64,000 bases of DNA, taken from NCBI GenBank assembly GCA_963662525.1, contig OY759717.1, forward strand, positions 1,674,001-1,738,000. Reading direction: 5' to 3'. This document shows, piece after piece, positions 52,907-61,092 of this stretch. The DNA comes from CAZSDU01 sp963662525 (GTDB lineage: Bacteria; Bacteroidota; Bacteroidia; Bacteroidales; FEN-979). Within the stretch, counting starts at the first letter, position 1; each line of letters begins with the position of its first letter. Both the position numbers and the translations under genes were made by a program. A model generated the notes under the pieces. It had not been told where the DNA came from, did not search any database, and worked only from the letters and a program-made list of their open reading frames with translations.

Positions 52907-54610
52907 TTATTTCATTTTTTCACTTTTTGCCCATGAATCCTTCAGGGCTACAACACGATTAAAGACGGGCTTTTCAATGGAGGAGTCGGGGTCAACAGAG
53001 AAATATCCGATGCGCTCGAACTGAAATTTTTCAAGGGGTCTGACCTGAATACCAGAAGGCTCCAGATAGGCGGTTATGGTCTTGAGGGAATCCGGGTTCA
53101 GATAATCTTTATATGTTTTCCCTTCCTCGGCGTTATCCGGGTTTTCAACAGTAAACAAGCGGTCATACAGACGGACCTCTGCTTCCACTGCATGTTTACC
53201 AGAAACCCAGTGCAGGGTGCCTTTTACCTTACGACCGCTTTCGGGCATTCCGCTTCTGGTCATAGGGTCATAGGTACAATGAATTTCCGTCACTTCCCCC
53301 GTTACCGGATCTTTCACGAAGTTCTCGCATTTAATAATATAGGCGCTTCTCAGCCGGACCTCTCTTCCAGGGGCAAGTCTGAAGAATTTACCTGGTGGAT
53401 CCTCCATGAAATCCTCTTTTTCAATATAAAGTTCTTTGGAAAAAGGAACTTTTCTTGTGCCCGATTCTGGATTTTCGGGATTATTTAGAGCATCTATTTC
53501 TTCGCATTGGTTTTCAGGATAATTATCAAGAATAATTTTTACCGGGTTTAACACAGCCATGAGTCTGTTTGCTCGTTTGTTCAGGTCTTCCCGAATGCAG
53601 AATTCCAGCAGGCTGACATCAATCACATTATCCCTTTTGGCTACCCCGATTAAATCGGCAAAATTCCGGATAGATTCAGGGGTATATCCTCTTCTCCTTA
53701 ATCCACAGATTGTCGGCATTCTCGGGTCATCCCAGCCTTTGACCATTTTTTCCTGCACCAATTCCAGTAATTTTCGCTTGCTCATAATAGTATAGCTCAG
53801 GTTCAGGCGGGCAAATTCAATCTGACGGGGAACATAAATCCCGATTTCCCTGATCAGCCAGTCATAGAGCGGGCGATGTACTTCAAATTCAAGGGTACAA
53901 ATGGAGTGGGTGATCCTTTCAATGGAATCAGACTGTCCGTGAGCGAAATCGTACATGGGATAAATGCACCATTTTTCACCAGTACGATGATGTGCTGTAT
54001 GAATGATACGGTATAAGACAGGATCCCTCATGTGCATATTCGGTGATCCCATCTCTATTTTTGCCCTGAGTACTTTTGACCCGTCTGCAAACTCACCAGC
54101 TCTCATCCGGTGGAATAAATCGAGGTTTTCTTCCATGCTACGGTTGCGATAAGGGCTTTCCTTTCCCGGTCGGGTAGGGGTTCCGCGGGTTTCACTGATT
54201 TCCTCCGCCGACATATCGCATACATAAGCCTTCTCTTTTCTGATCAACACAAGGGCATAATCAAAAAGCTGCTCAAAATAATCAGAGGCATAAAACAAGC
54301 GGTCTTCCCAGTCAAAGCCCAGCCATTTGACGTCTTCCATGATAGAATCCACATACTCTACATCCTCTTTTGCAGGATTGGTATCATCAAAACGGAGATT
54401 TGTTTTTCCATTATATTTTTTCCCCAGACCAAAATTGAGACATATAGATTTTGCATGGCCGATATGCAGATATCCATTGGGTTCCGGGGGAAACCGGGTA
54501 TGTATCCTTTGCCCATAAACATTATTCCTTAAATCCTCCTCAATAATTTCTTCAATGAAATTTAGCGATCTCGCTGCCTTTTCCGGTTTCGGTAAATTTT
54601 TGTCTTCCAT
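52907..54610 (-). CDS. glnS: Glutamine-tRNA ligase
   Basis: A 567-residue GlnRS. The HIGH motif is in RFPPEPNGYLHIGHAKS, there is LRFDDTNPAKE, the KMSKS loop is IMSKRKL, and a C-terminal anticodon-binding beta-barrel is present. The start at 54610 (MEDKNLPKPEKAARSLNFIEEII) is preferred; an ATG at 54640 adds 10 residues. Its cognate tRNA-Gln gene follows directly downstream, and gltX is nearby on the other strand. Confidence 0.95.
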   Translation of the reverse strand: MEDKNLPKPEKAARSLNFIEEIIEEDLRNNVYGQRIHTRFPPEPNGYLHIGHAKSICLNFGLGKKYNGKTNLRFDDTNPAKEDVEYVDSIMEDVKWLGFDWEDRLFYASDYFEQLFDYALVLIRKEKAYVCDMSAEEISETRGTPTRPGKESPYRNRSMEENLDLFHRMRAGEFADGSKVLRAKIEMGSPNMHMRDPVLYRIIHTAHHRTGEKWCIYPMYDFAHGQSDSIERITHSICTLEFEVHRPLYDWLIREIGIYVPRQIEFARLNLSYTIMSKRKLLELVQEKMVKGWDDPRMPTICGLRRRGYTPESIRNFADLIGVAKRDNVIDVSLLEFCIREDLNKRANRLMAVLNPVKIILDNYPENQCEEIDALNNPENPESGTRKVPFSKELYIEKEDFMEDPPGKFFRLAPGREVRLRSAYIIKCENFVKDPVTGEVTEIHCTYDPMTRSGMPESGRKVKGTLHWVSGKHAVEAEVRLYDRLFTVENPDNAEEGKTYKDYLNPDSLKTITAYLEPSGIQVRPLEKFQFERIGYFSVDPDSSIEKPVFNRVVALKDSWAKSEKMK

Positions 54611-54715
54611 GCTTTTTATGTCCCTTGTATTTAGGCGCAAACTTACTGAAATTTCAAAAAATGTGGGAATATTCAGCGGAAATTAATAATTTCGGGATTT
54701 TCAAAACCGCTTACA

Positions 54716-55072
54716 ATGGGTAATATCTTGCTTGAGGGAATGGAGTTTTTTTCCTACCATGGATGTTTTAAAGAGGAACAGATTATCGGGACCAGGTTTA
54801 TGATTGATCTTGAACTGCAAGTTCAGACCCAGAAAGCTGAGATTTCGGATCATCTGCACGATACGCTTAATTACACAGCTGTTTACCAGCTGGTAAAACG
54901 AGAAATGGAAAAAAAATCCTATTTGCTTGAGCATGTGGCCAGGCGGATTCTGGATGGTTTACAATCAGAGTTCGGGCAAATCGAACAAATAGAAATCAAG
55001 ATCTCAAAAATTAATCCTCCGGTTGGGGGAAAAATGCAGCAGGTTAGCTATATAAGCTCATGGAAGAAATGA
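54716..55072 (+). CDS. folB: Dihydroneopterin aldolase
   Basis: A 118-residue enzyme of folate synthesis. The family signature is GMEFFSYHGCFKEEQIIGTRFMIDLEL, with SDHLHDTLNYTAVYQLV and the C-terminal KINPPVGG. It converts dihydroneopterin to 6-hydroxymethyl-dihydropterin and glycolaldehyde. It is a single gene, divergent from glnS and followed by tRNA-Cys. Confidence 0.93.
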   Translation: MGNILLEGMEFFSYHGCFKEEQIIGTRFMIDLELQVQTQKAEISDHLHDTLNYTAVYQLVKREMEKKSYLLEHVARRILDGLQSEFGQIEQIEIKISKINPPVGGKMQQVSYISSWKK

Positions 55073-55121
55073 ATAAGTACGATTTGAAAGTTTTTTATAC
55101 CTTTGCACCCGAATTTATTCT

Positions 55122-55192
55122 GGTTTCGTGGCCGAGTGGCTAGGCAGCGGTCTGCAAAACCGTCCACAGCGGTTCGACTCCGCTCGAAACCT
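55122..55192 (+). tRNA. tRNA-Cys (anticodon GCA)
   Basis: Cloverleaf of 71 bases: acceptor GGTTTCG/CGAAACC with discriminator T (as expected for Cys), anticodon loop CTGCAAA (GCA), and T-arm GCGGTTCGACTCCGC. CCA is not encoded. Confidence 0.95.
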
Positions 55193-55202
55193 CAGAATTT
55201 TT

Positions 55203-55230
55203 AAACCCGTTTTTTACGGGTTTTTTATTT
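55203..55230 (+). terminator. Terminator after tRNA-Cys
   Basis: Stem AAACCCGT (55203-55210) with ACGGGTTT (55216-55223) and a T-run following. It overlaps the stop codon of the convergent mreD gene. Confidence 0.9.
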
Positions 55231-55740
55231 GTCCCGGGGAGAAAATAAATACTCGCTTAAAAATATAAGAAAAAGGGTAAATCCGCTGCTTAACAAGACC
55301 CTCAGTAGGGTATTGAAAAATTCGCTGAGCCTGAAAATCTCAAGATAAAATAAAAAAGAATGATGGATCAGGATCAGGATCAATGAATAATAAAGAAACC
55401 ATTTCAATCCCTGGTTTTTTAATGAGGGGCTCTCTCCGATCAAAGATTCTGGGCCTGAGGAGATAACAGTAATGATAAGTGGGCGAAAGAAAGCCATCAT
55501 TACACAAGAAGCAGCATTAAGGCCAGGAGTATTTGTGAAGAGATCAACACCGGTTCCCAAAGCAAATGCAAGGAACAGCAATAGCCATCTGGGAATAAAA
55601 AAGGGGAGTAATAGGATAAAATAAATATAGAACAATGGATTAATGTATCCACCCAGATTAATATTATTAAGAATTAGAACCTGAAACAAGATCAGGAAGA
55701 AAAATCGCAGAAAATGAATTAAAACCGATTGTGTGGTCAC
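55225..55740 (-). CDS. mreD: Rod shape-determining protein MreD
   Basis: A 171-residue membrane protein with about five helices and a weakly conserved MreD pattern (NINLGGYINPLFYIYFILLLPF, GLNAASCVMMAFFRP). Its place as third gene behind mreB and mreC supports the call. It anchors the elongation machinery to the membrane. The usual downstream partners mrdA (PBP2) and rodA are absent; a tRNA terminator follows instead. Confidence 0.85.
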   Translation of the reverse strand: MTTQSVLIHFLRFFFLILFQVLILNNINLGGYINPLFYIYFILLLPFFIPRWLLLFLAFALGTGVDLFTNTPGLNAASCVMMAFFRPLIITVISSGPESLIGESPSLKNQGLKWFLYYSLILILIHHSFLFYLEIFRLSEFFNTLLRVLLSSGFTLFLIFLSEYLFSPRDK

Positions 55741-55758
55741 TCTATTTTGTTATAATTG

Positions 55759-56589
55759 TCATTGTGACTTAAAAGAAGCCTTCAGGGCTTCTTTCTCCTT
55801 TCGCATCATATCCACCACCACCTCGACATAGCCAAGGCTGTTGAAGTCGGTAGAAAATAAAACGGAAGCATTGTTAAAACTCTCATCGTTGGCAATGGTA
55901 AAATATTTTATGGTTCCTACAATCAATCCCTCTGGAAAAATATCGGAATTACCGCTGGTAATAATTGTATCGCCAACAATGATCTGCACATGTTTAGGAA
56001 TTTCTTTCACATCGCCGAAACGATAATTTCCGCCCGGCCATTCTACATTTACCAATTGATTATTCTTTTTAAATTTTGCCGATATGCGGCTATCCTTATT
56101 TAAAACCGACATTATCCAGCTGAACCGTGGAGAAACGCTCACAACTTGTCCAACAATTTTATTTCCGATAATAACGCCCATATGGTTTTCGACTCCATGG
56201 ATTTTGCCCTTATTAATCATCAGAAAATTATTTCTCCTGTTGGTGGTGTTGCTGATCACTTTGGCCCCTATAAATTTGTATTCCACTTTCATCAAGGAAT
56301 CATTTCTGTAAAAAGAATGGGTGTCTGTTCTATAAAAAGCATCGGGAAGACGGGAATGCAGTTTAGCTAATTCCTCAACCAGGACTTTATTTGTTTTCCG
56401 CAGATAAAAATATTCTGAAACATTGCTAAAGGTGGCATTGACAGAGCCAGAAATGGTCTCAGAAAAAAAATTTAGCTTACTTGCCTGAAAATCATTAAAA
56501 CTAAAGAACAGAAACAAAGATATTCCTTCGAGAAGCAGAAAAAGAAAATAAAAATAATGCTTCCGTAGGAATATGAAAAGATTCCGCAT
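55759..56589 (-). CDS. mreC: Rod shape-determining protein MreC
   Basis: A 276-residue protein with one N-terminal membrane helix (about residues 12-30), a coiled coil (about 60-90), and the MreC beta-barrel part with VISNTTNRRNNFLMINKGKIHGVENHMGVI, VSPRFSWIMSVLNKDSRISAKF and PEGLIVGTI. The periplasmic scaffold links MreB to wall synthases. It lies 8 bases after mreB and 18 before mreD. Confidence 0.92.
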   Translation of the reverse strand: MRNLFIFLRKHYFYFLFLLLEGISLFLFFSFNDFQASKLNFFSETISGSVNATFSNVSEYFYLRKTNKVLVEELAKLHSRLPDAFYRTDTHSFYRNDSLMKVEYKFIGAKVISNTTNRRNNFLMINKGKIHGVENHMGVIIGNKIVGQVVSVSPRFSWIMSVLNKDSRISAKFKKNNQLVNVEWPGGNYRFGDVKEIPKHVQIIVGDTIITSGNSDIFPEGLIVGTIKYFTIANDESFNNASVLFSTDFNSLGYVEVVVDMMRKEKEALKASFKSQ

Positions 56590-56597
56590 GAGTTAAT

Positions 56598-57611
56598 TTA
56601 CTTGATAAGGAAGGTAAATTTATCAAAGTTTTTTAAAGCGATTCCTGTTCCCCTGGCAACGGCGCGTAAGGGATCTTCAGCAACGTGAACTTTCAGCTTG
56701 GTTTTCAGATGTAAGCGTTTATCAAGTCCGCGGAGTAATGCGCCACCGCCGGTAAGATAAATTCCTGTTTCAAAAATATCAGATGCCAGTTCGGGTGGAG
56801 TCATCTCAAGTGCATTGAGCACGGCAGCCTCAATCTTGGCAACAGATTTATCAAGGCAATGTGCTATTTCAGCATGATTAACAATTACTTCTTTGGGGAT
56901 ACCGGTGAGAAGGTCTCTGCCGTGTACGGCATAATCGGGAGGAGGATTATCAATATCAGCTAATGCGGCACCTACTTCAATTTTTATTCTTTCAGCAGTC
57001 CGTTCTCCAACATTGATATTATGTTGCTTACGCATATATTCTTCGATGTCGGAATTAAACTCATCTCCTGCAATTCTGATTGATTTATTATTTACAATAC
57101 CGCCCAAAGCTATTACGGCGATCTCGCTGGTTCCACCTCCGATATCGATAACCATATTACCAATCGGTTCCAGAACGTCGATTCCGATTCCAATGGCCGC
57201 TGCCATAGGTTCATGAATCAGGCGCACTTCTTTGGCTCCGGCCTGTTCTGCCGAGTCTTTAACCGCTCTTTCCTCCACCTCTGTAATGCCTGAGGGTATA
57301 CAGATAACCATTTTTAGGGCAGGCGGAAACCAGGATTTCCGGAGATCAATCATTTTAATCATCTCACGGATCATGTGCTCAGCTGCCTGAAAGTCGGCAA
57401 TTACCCCACCCCGCAAAGGACGGATGGTTTTAATATTTTCATGTGTTTTCCCGTGCATCATCTGGGCTTTTTTGCCCACGGCAATGATCTTTCCGGAACT
57501 CCTTTCTATGGCAACAATGGAAGGCTCATCGACTACAACTTTATCGTTATAGATTATAATGGTATTAGCGGTGCCCAGGTCAATTGCTATTTCTTTGGTA
57601 AACAATCCCAT
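56598..57611 (-). CDS. mreB: Rod shape-determining protein MreB
   Basis: A 337-residue actin-like protein. The ATPase motifs are IDLGTANTIIIYN (phosphate 1), MVIDIGGGTSEIAVIALGG (phosphate 2) and IYLTGGGALLRGLDKRL (adenosine). It forms membrane filaments that guide cell-wall elongation, so the cell is probably rod-shaped. It lies 11 bases downstream of purH. Confidence 0.97.
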   Translation of the reverse strand: MGLFTKEIAIDLGTANTIIIYNDKVVVDEPSIVAIERSSGKIIAVGKKAQMMHGKTHENIKTIRPLRGGVIADFQAAEHMIREMIKMIDLRKSWFPPALKMVICIPSGITEVEERAVKDSAEQAGAKEVRLIHEPMAAAIGIGIDVLEPIGNMVIDIGGGTSEIAVIALGGIVNNKSIRIAGDEFNSDIEEYMRKQHNINVGERTAERIKIEVGAALADIDNPPPDYAVHGRDLLTGIPKEVIVNHAEIAHCLDKSVAKIEAAVLNALEMTPPELASDIFETGIYLTGGGALLRGLDKRLHLKTKLKVHVAEDPLRAVARGTGIALKNFDKFTFLIK

Positions 57612-57622
57612 GTTAAATGATT

Positions 57623-59149
57623 TTAATGTTTAAAGTGCCTTGTCCCGGTAAAAACCATGGACATTTCATGTTCATTGCAAAAGTTGATGGAATCAACGTC
57701 TCTTATCGATCCTCCTGGCTGAATAACCGAAGAAATACCGGCATTGCAAGCAATTTCAACACAATCGGGAAAGGGGAAAAAGGCGTCAGAAGCCATTACT
57801 GCTCCATTGATATTGAAACCAAACGACTCCGCCTTGATGATTGCCTGTTTCAAGGCATCAACCCGGGAGGTCTGGCCAACACCAGATCCAACCAGTTGGT
57901 GGTCCTTGACTAAAACAATGGTATTTGATTTTAAATGCTTCACTATTTTATTTGCAAATAATAATTCCCTGCATTCCTTCTGTGTTGGCTTCCTTTTAGT
58001 TACAAATTGAAAATCGTTTTCACGTTCAGTGTGGAGATCTCTATCCTGTTCTAGTATCCCGTTAAGGATGGTTTTCATTTGCCGATCAGGGGGCTGAAAG
58101 GAATTTTTCTGCAAAATTATTCTATTTTTTTTTGATTTCAGGCGTTCGAGGGCATCATTTTCAAAGTTATCGGCAATTAAAATTTCAAAGAATAGTTTAT
58201 TCAATTCTTCTGCCGTATCTCTATCTATCGTACGATTGGCGATGATAATGCCACCATAGGCAGATACCGGATCGCAGGCCAGGGCGTCCCGATAAGCTTC
58301 TTTCAGGATTTTTCTACTGGCCACCCCACAAGCGTTAGTATGTTTAATAATAACCACTGTCGGCTCTTCAAACTCGCTAATTAACTGACAGGCGGCATCG
58401 ACATCGACAAGATTATTGTACGAGAGTTCCTTGCCATGCAAATGAACCACAGCATCTGAAAGATTTCCATGGAAAATAGCCTTTTGGTGAGGATTTTCGC
58501 CATACCTAAGAGGAAAAATATGCTGTTCGCTTTGTTGTAATGTCGCCACCTTTTTTTCTGCATTAAAATAATTAAAAATACAAGTATCATAATGCGAAGA
58601 AATACGAAAAGACCTTGTGGCAAAAAATTGTCTGTCTGCCAGACTGCTAAATCCTTTATTCCGTTCCAATAAACCAATAAGTTCATCATAAAAATCAGCA
58701 GAAGGAACCACAAGCACGTGTTTAAAGTTTTTAGCTGCGGCACGTATCAATGATATTCCTCCTATATCTATGTTTTCAATGATCTCTACCTCTGAAGTGC
58801 AAGTAGCAACCGTTTTTTCAAACGGGTAAAGATCAACAATAACCAGGTCAACGGAAGGAAGTTCATATTTTTCTACATCTTCCACGTCAGACAACTGATC
58901 CCGTCTCCATAAAATTCCTCCGAACACCTTGGGGTGTAATGTCTTTACCCTGCCACCCAGAATTGAAGGATAGGAAGTAATGGACTCAATGGAAGTCACA
59001 TTCACCCCTTTATCACTCAAAAAATCATAGGTACCGCCTGTCGAAATCAACTGAATATTAAGAATTTCCAGCTTTCTGGCAATTTCTTCAATCCGGTCTT
59101 TTGAAAAAACCGAGATCAGTGCTGTTTTTATTTTTACCTGGTCAACCAT
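57623..59149 (-). CDS. purH: Bifunctional AICAR transformylase / IMP cyclohydrolase
   Basis: A 508-residue enzyme for the last two steps of IMP synthesis. The cyclohydrolase part is at the N-terminus (ALISVFSKDRIEEIARKLE, STGGTYDFL, GGRVKTLHPKVFGGIL). The transformylase part has KHTNACGVASRKILKEAYRDA, DPVSAYGGIIIANR and the C-terminal FFPFPDCVEIACNAGISSVIQPGGSIRD. It is the first gene of the purH-mreB-mreC-mreD operon. Confidence 0.97.
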   Translation of the reverse strand: MVDQVKIKTALISVFSKDRIEEIARKLEILNIQLISTGGTYDFLSDKGVNVTSIESITSYPSILGGRVKTLHPKVFGGILWRRDQLSDVEDVEKYELPSVDLVIVDLYPFEKTVATCTSEVEIIENIDIGGISLIRAAAKNFKHVLVVPSADFYDELIGLLERNKGFSSLADRQFFATRSFRISSHYDTCIFNYFNAEKKVATLQQSEQHIFPLRYGENPHQKAIFHGNLSDAVVHLHGKELSYNNLVDVDAACQLISEFEEPTVVIIKHTNACGVASRKILKEAYRDALACDPVSAYGGIIIANRTIDRDTAEELNKLFFEILIADNFENDALERLKSKKNRIILQKNSFQPPDRQMKTILNGILEQDRDLHTERENDFQFVTKRKPTQKECRELLFANKIVKHLKSNTIVLVKDHQLVGSGVGQTSRVDALKQAIIKAESFGFNINGAVMASDAFFPFPDCVEIACNAGISSVIQPGGSIRDVDSINFCNEHEMSMVFTGTRHFKH

Positions 59150-59309
59150 ATAAATTCAGATTGTAACGACAATGAACATTTGGCGTCTAACAAACAAAAT
59201 TTGCTTAAGGTGCAATGATACCAATTTTACCCGGATTTTCCAATCTCAAGAAAGGAATGATGATTAAATATTATCTTTACGTTTTGTTTACAAGGAAAGT
59301 GAGCATTTT

Positions 59310-60554
59310 ATGATCCTGATACTACGCCTCATCAGAGAAAGCTATTTATTTGCATTTCAAGAGATTATTGTTAATAAAGTGAGAACAATCCTTTCTCTTT
59401 TAGGAATTACTATCGGGATATTCTGTGTTATTTCGGTATTCACTGTTTTTGACTCCATGGAGAGTGCCATAAGGAAAAGTATCGCTTCCCTTGGCAGCAA
59501 TGTGCTTTACATTCAAAAGTGGCCGTGGGCCATGGGCGGAGATTATCCCTGGTGGAAATACTATCAACGACCGGAGGCTACCCTTGAAGACATGCGGGAA
59601 ATAGAAAAAAGAAGCAACCTGAATGATGCTGTTGCTTTTATGTCGCAAGTCAATAAAACGGTTAAATACCAGGGCAACTACATGGAAAATATTGGAATCC
59701 TTGGGGCTTCCCAGGAGTTTGATAAAGTATGGGCCTTTGAGCTTTCTGATGGAAGATATTTTTCGCAAACCGAATCGGCCAGCGGAAAAAACATTGCGAT
59801 TATCGGAGCTGATCTTGCAGAAAATCTTTTTCAGGGACTGGAACCTGTCGGACGAAAAATTAAAATTTTCGGAAGAAATGTAGAAGTTATTGGAGTAATG
59901 AAAAAAGAAGGGGAGGACTTGTTTGGAAATTCAAATGATAAGGCAGTTTTTCTTCCTATCAATTATTTTAAATCTCTGGTTGATCTGAATGAAGTGGGAA
60001 CGACCATTATTGTTAAGGCCAAGCCATTGGTCTCCAACGAAGAGCTTACCGATGAGCTTACAGGTATTATGCGTTCCATCAGGAAATTAAAACCTTCAGC
60101 CGAGGATAATTTTTCCATCAATGAAACAGACATTATTTCCAAAGGGTTTGATAGTCTTTTTGCTGTAATTGCAACGGTGGGCTGGATTATTGGAGGGTTT
60201 TCTCTACTTGTCGGGGGTTTTGGAATCGCCAATATTATGTTTGTATCCGTTAAGGAACGGACCAGTATCATTGGCATACAGAAAGCACTTGGGGCAAAAA
60301 ACTATTTTATTCTGCTTCAGTTTCTTTTTGAGGCTATTTTCCTTTCCCTGATCGGAGGTGTTTTCGGTTTACTAATCATCCTGATCCTGACGGTAGTCGT
60401 GTCCAATATAACAGAATTTCATTTGATCCTTACCCAGGGAAATATTCTACTGGGAATCGGGGTATCCGCTGTTATTGGTTTGATCTCCGGAATAGTTCCG
60501 GCTTATTCTGCTTCACGGCTTGATCCCGTAGAGGCGATGAGAACTTCCATTTAA
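59310..60554 (+). CDS. MacB/FtsX-type ABC transporter permease
   Basis: A 414-residue protein with the MacB layout. It has one N-terminal helix (about residues 20-45), a MacB periplasmic core domain (about 46-275), then three helices in a FtsX domain (IIGGFSLLVGGFGIANIMFVSVKERTSIIGIQKALGA to IVPAYSASRLDPVEAMR). Such permeases pair with an ATPase and often a membrane-fusion protein, neither of which is adjacent here. Its last 4 bases overlap the convergent ferritin-like gene. Confidence 0.9.
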   Translation: MILILRLIRESYLFAFQEIIVNKVRTILSLLGITIGIFCVISVFTVFDSMESAIRKSIASLGSNVLYIQKWPWAMGGDYPWWKYYQRPEATLEDMREIEKRSNLNDAVAFMSQVNKTVKYQGNYMENIGILGASQEFDKVWAFELSDGRYFSQTESASGKNIAIIGADLAENLFQGLEPVGRKIKIFGRNVEVIGVMKKEGEDLFGNSNDKAVFLPINYFKSLVDLNEVGTTIIVKAKPLVSNEELTDELTGIMRSIRKLKPSAEDNFSINETDIISKGFDSLFAVIATVGWIIGGFSLLVGGFGIANIMFVSVKERTSIIGIQKALGAKNYFILLQFLFEAIFLSLIGGVFGLLIILILTVVVSNITEFHLILTQGNILLGIGVSAVIGLISGIVPAYSASRLDPVEAMRTSI

Positions 60555-61054
60555 AACGGCCAGAACTGATTATCATTCCAGATCTTTTCTTTCAGTTCAT
60601 TGTCCATGTCGCTGAGTACTTTCAGGTGACCCTTTTCCCAATCAGCAAGCCAATGATAAAGGGCTTTTTCATTTAAATCCGCCGTTGTTTCTGCCTGGTT
60701 GGAATATACTTCTATCGCCCGTTTTTCAAAATCAATGGCCGCAGAGATAGCGGCAGCCTCAAAACCAGCTGAAGAGATCTTCTTCTTTATGTTTTCTGAA
60801 AGAATAAGCTTAGTAAACTCTTCTTCAGCCAGGTTGGGGAGTTCGACTTTTTTAAAGGTATGGTCTTTTTCAAAGGCAAGATATTGTTCCGATAGAAATT
60901 TTACGTGTTTGGTTTCTTCATCGGCCATAGTAAGAAAAATATGTTTTATTTCTTCATCGACTGAATTACTGGCGACGGTTGAATAAAATGCATGGCCCCG
61001 TTTTTCCATAAGAATGGCCATTTTTAGAATTTCTAGCGCTTTTGAAGTTTCCAT
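60551..61054 (-). CDS. Ferritin-like / rubrerythrin-type di-iron protein
   Basis: A 167-residue four-helix protein. Iron ligands are visible as ILMEKRGHAFY (Glu), MADEETKHVKFL (ExxH), AIDFEKRAIEVYSNQA (Glu) and WLADWEKGHLKVL (ExxH). There is no rubredoxin tail. Such proteins remove peroxide or handle iron in anaerobes. It lies 38 bases behind the thioredoxin-domain gene on the same strand. Confidence 0.88.
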   Translation of the reverse strand: METSKALEILKMAILMEKRGHAFYSTVASNSVDEEIKHIFLTMADEETKHVKFLSEQYLAFEKDHTFKKVELPNLAEEEFTKLILSENIKKKISSAGFEAAAISAAIDFEKRAIEVYSNQAETTADLNEKALYHWLADWEKGHLKVLSDMDNELKEKIWNDNQFWPF

Positions 61055-61092
61055 TGGTTTTATTTTTTAAGGATCAAACATACAAAATTTTA

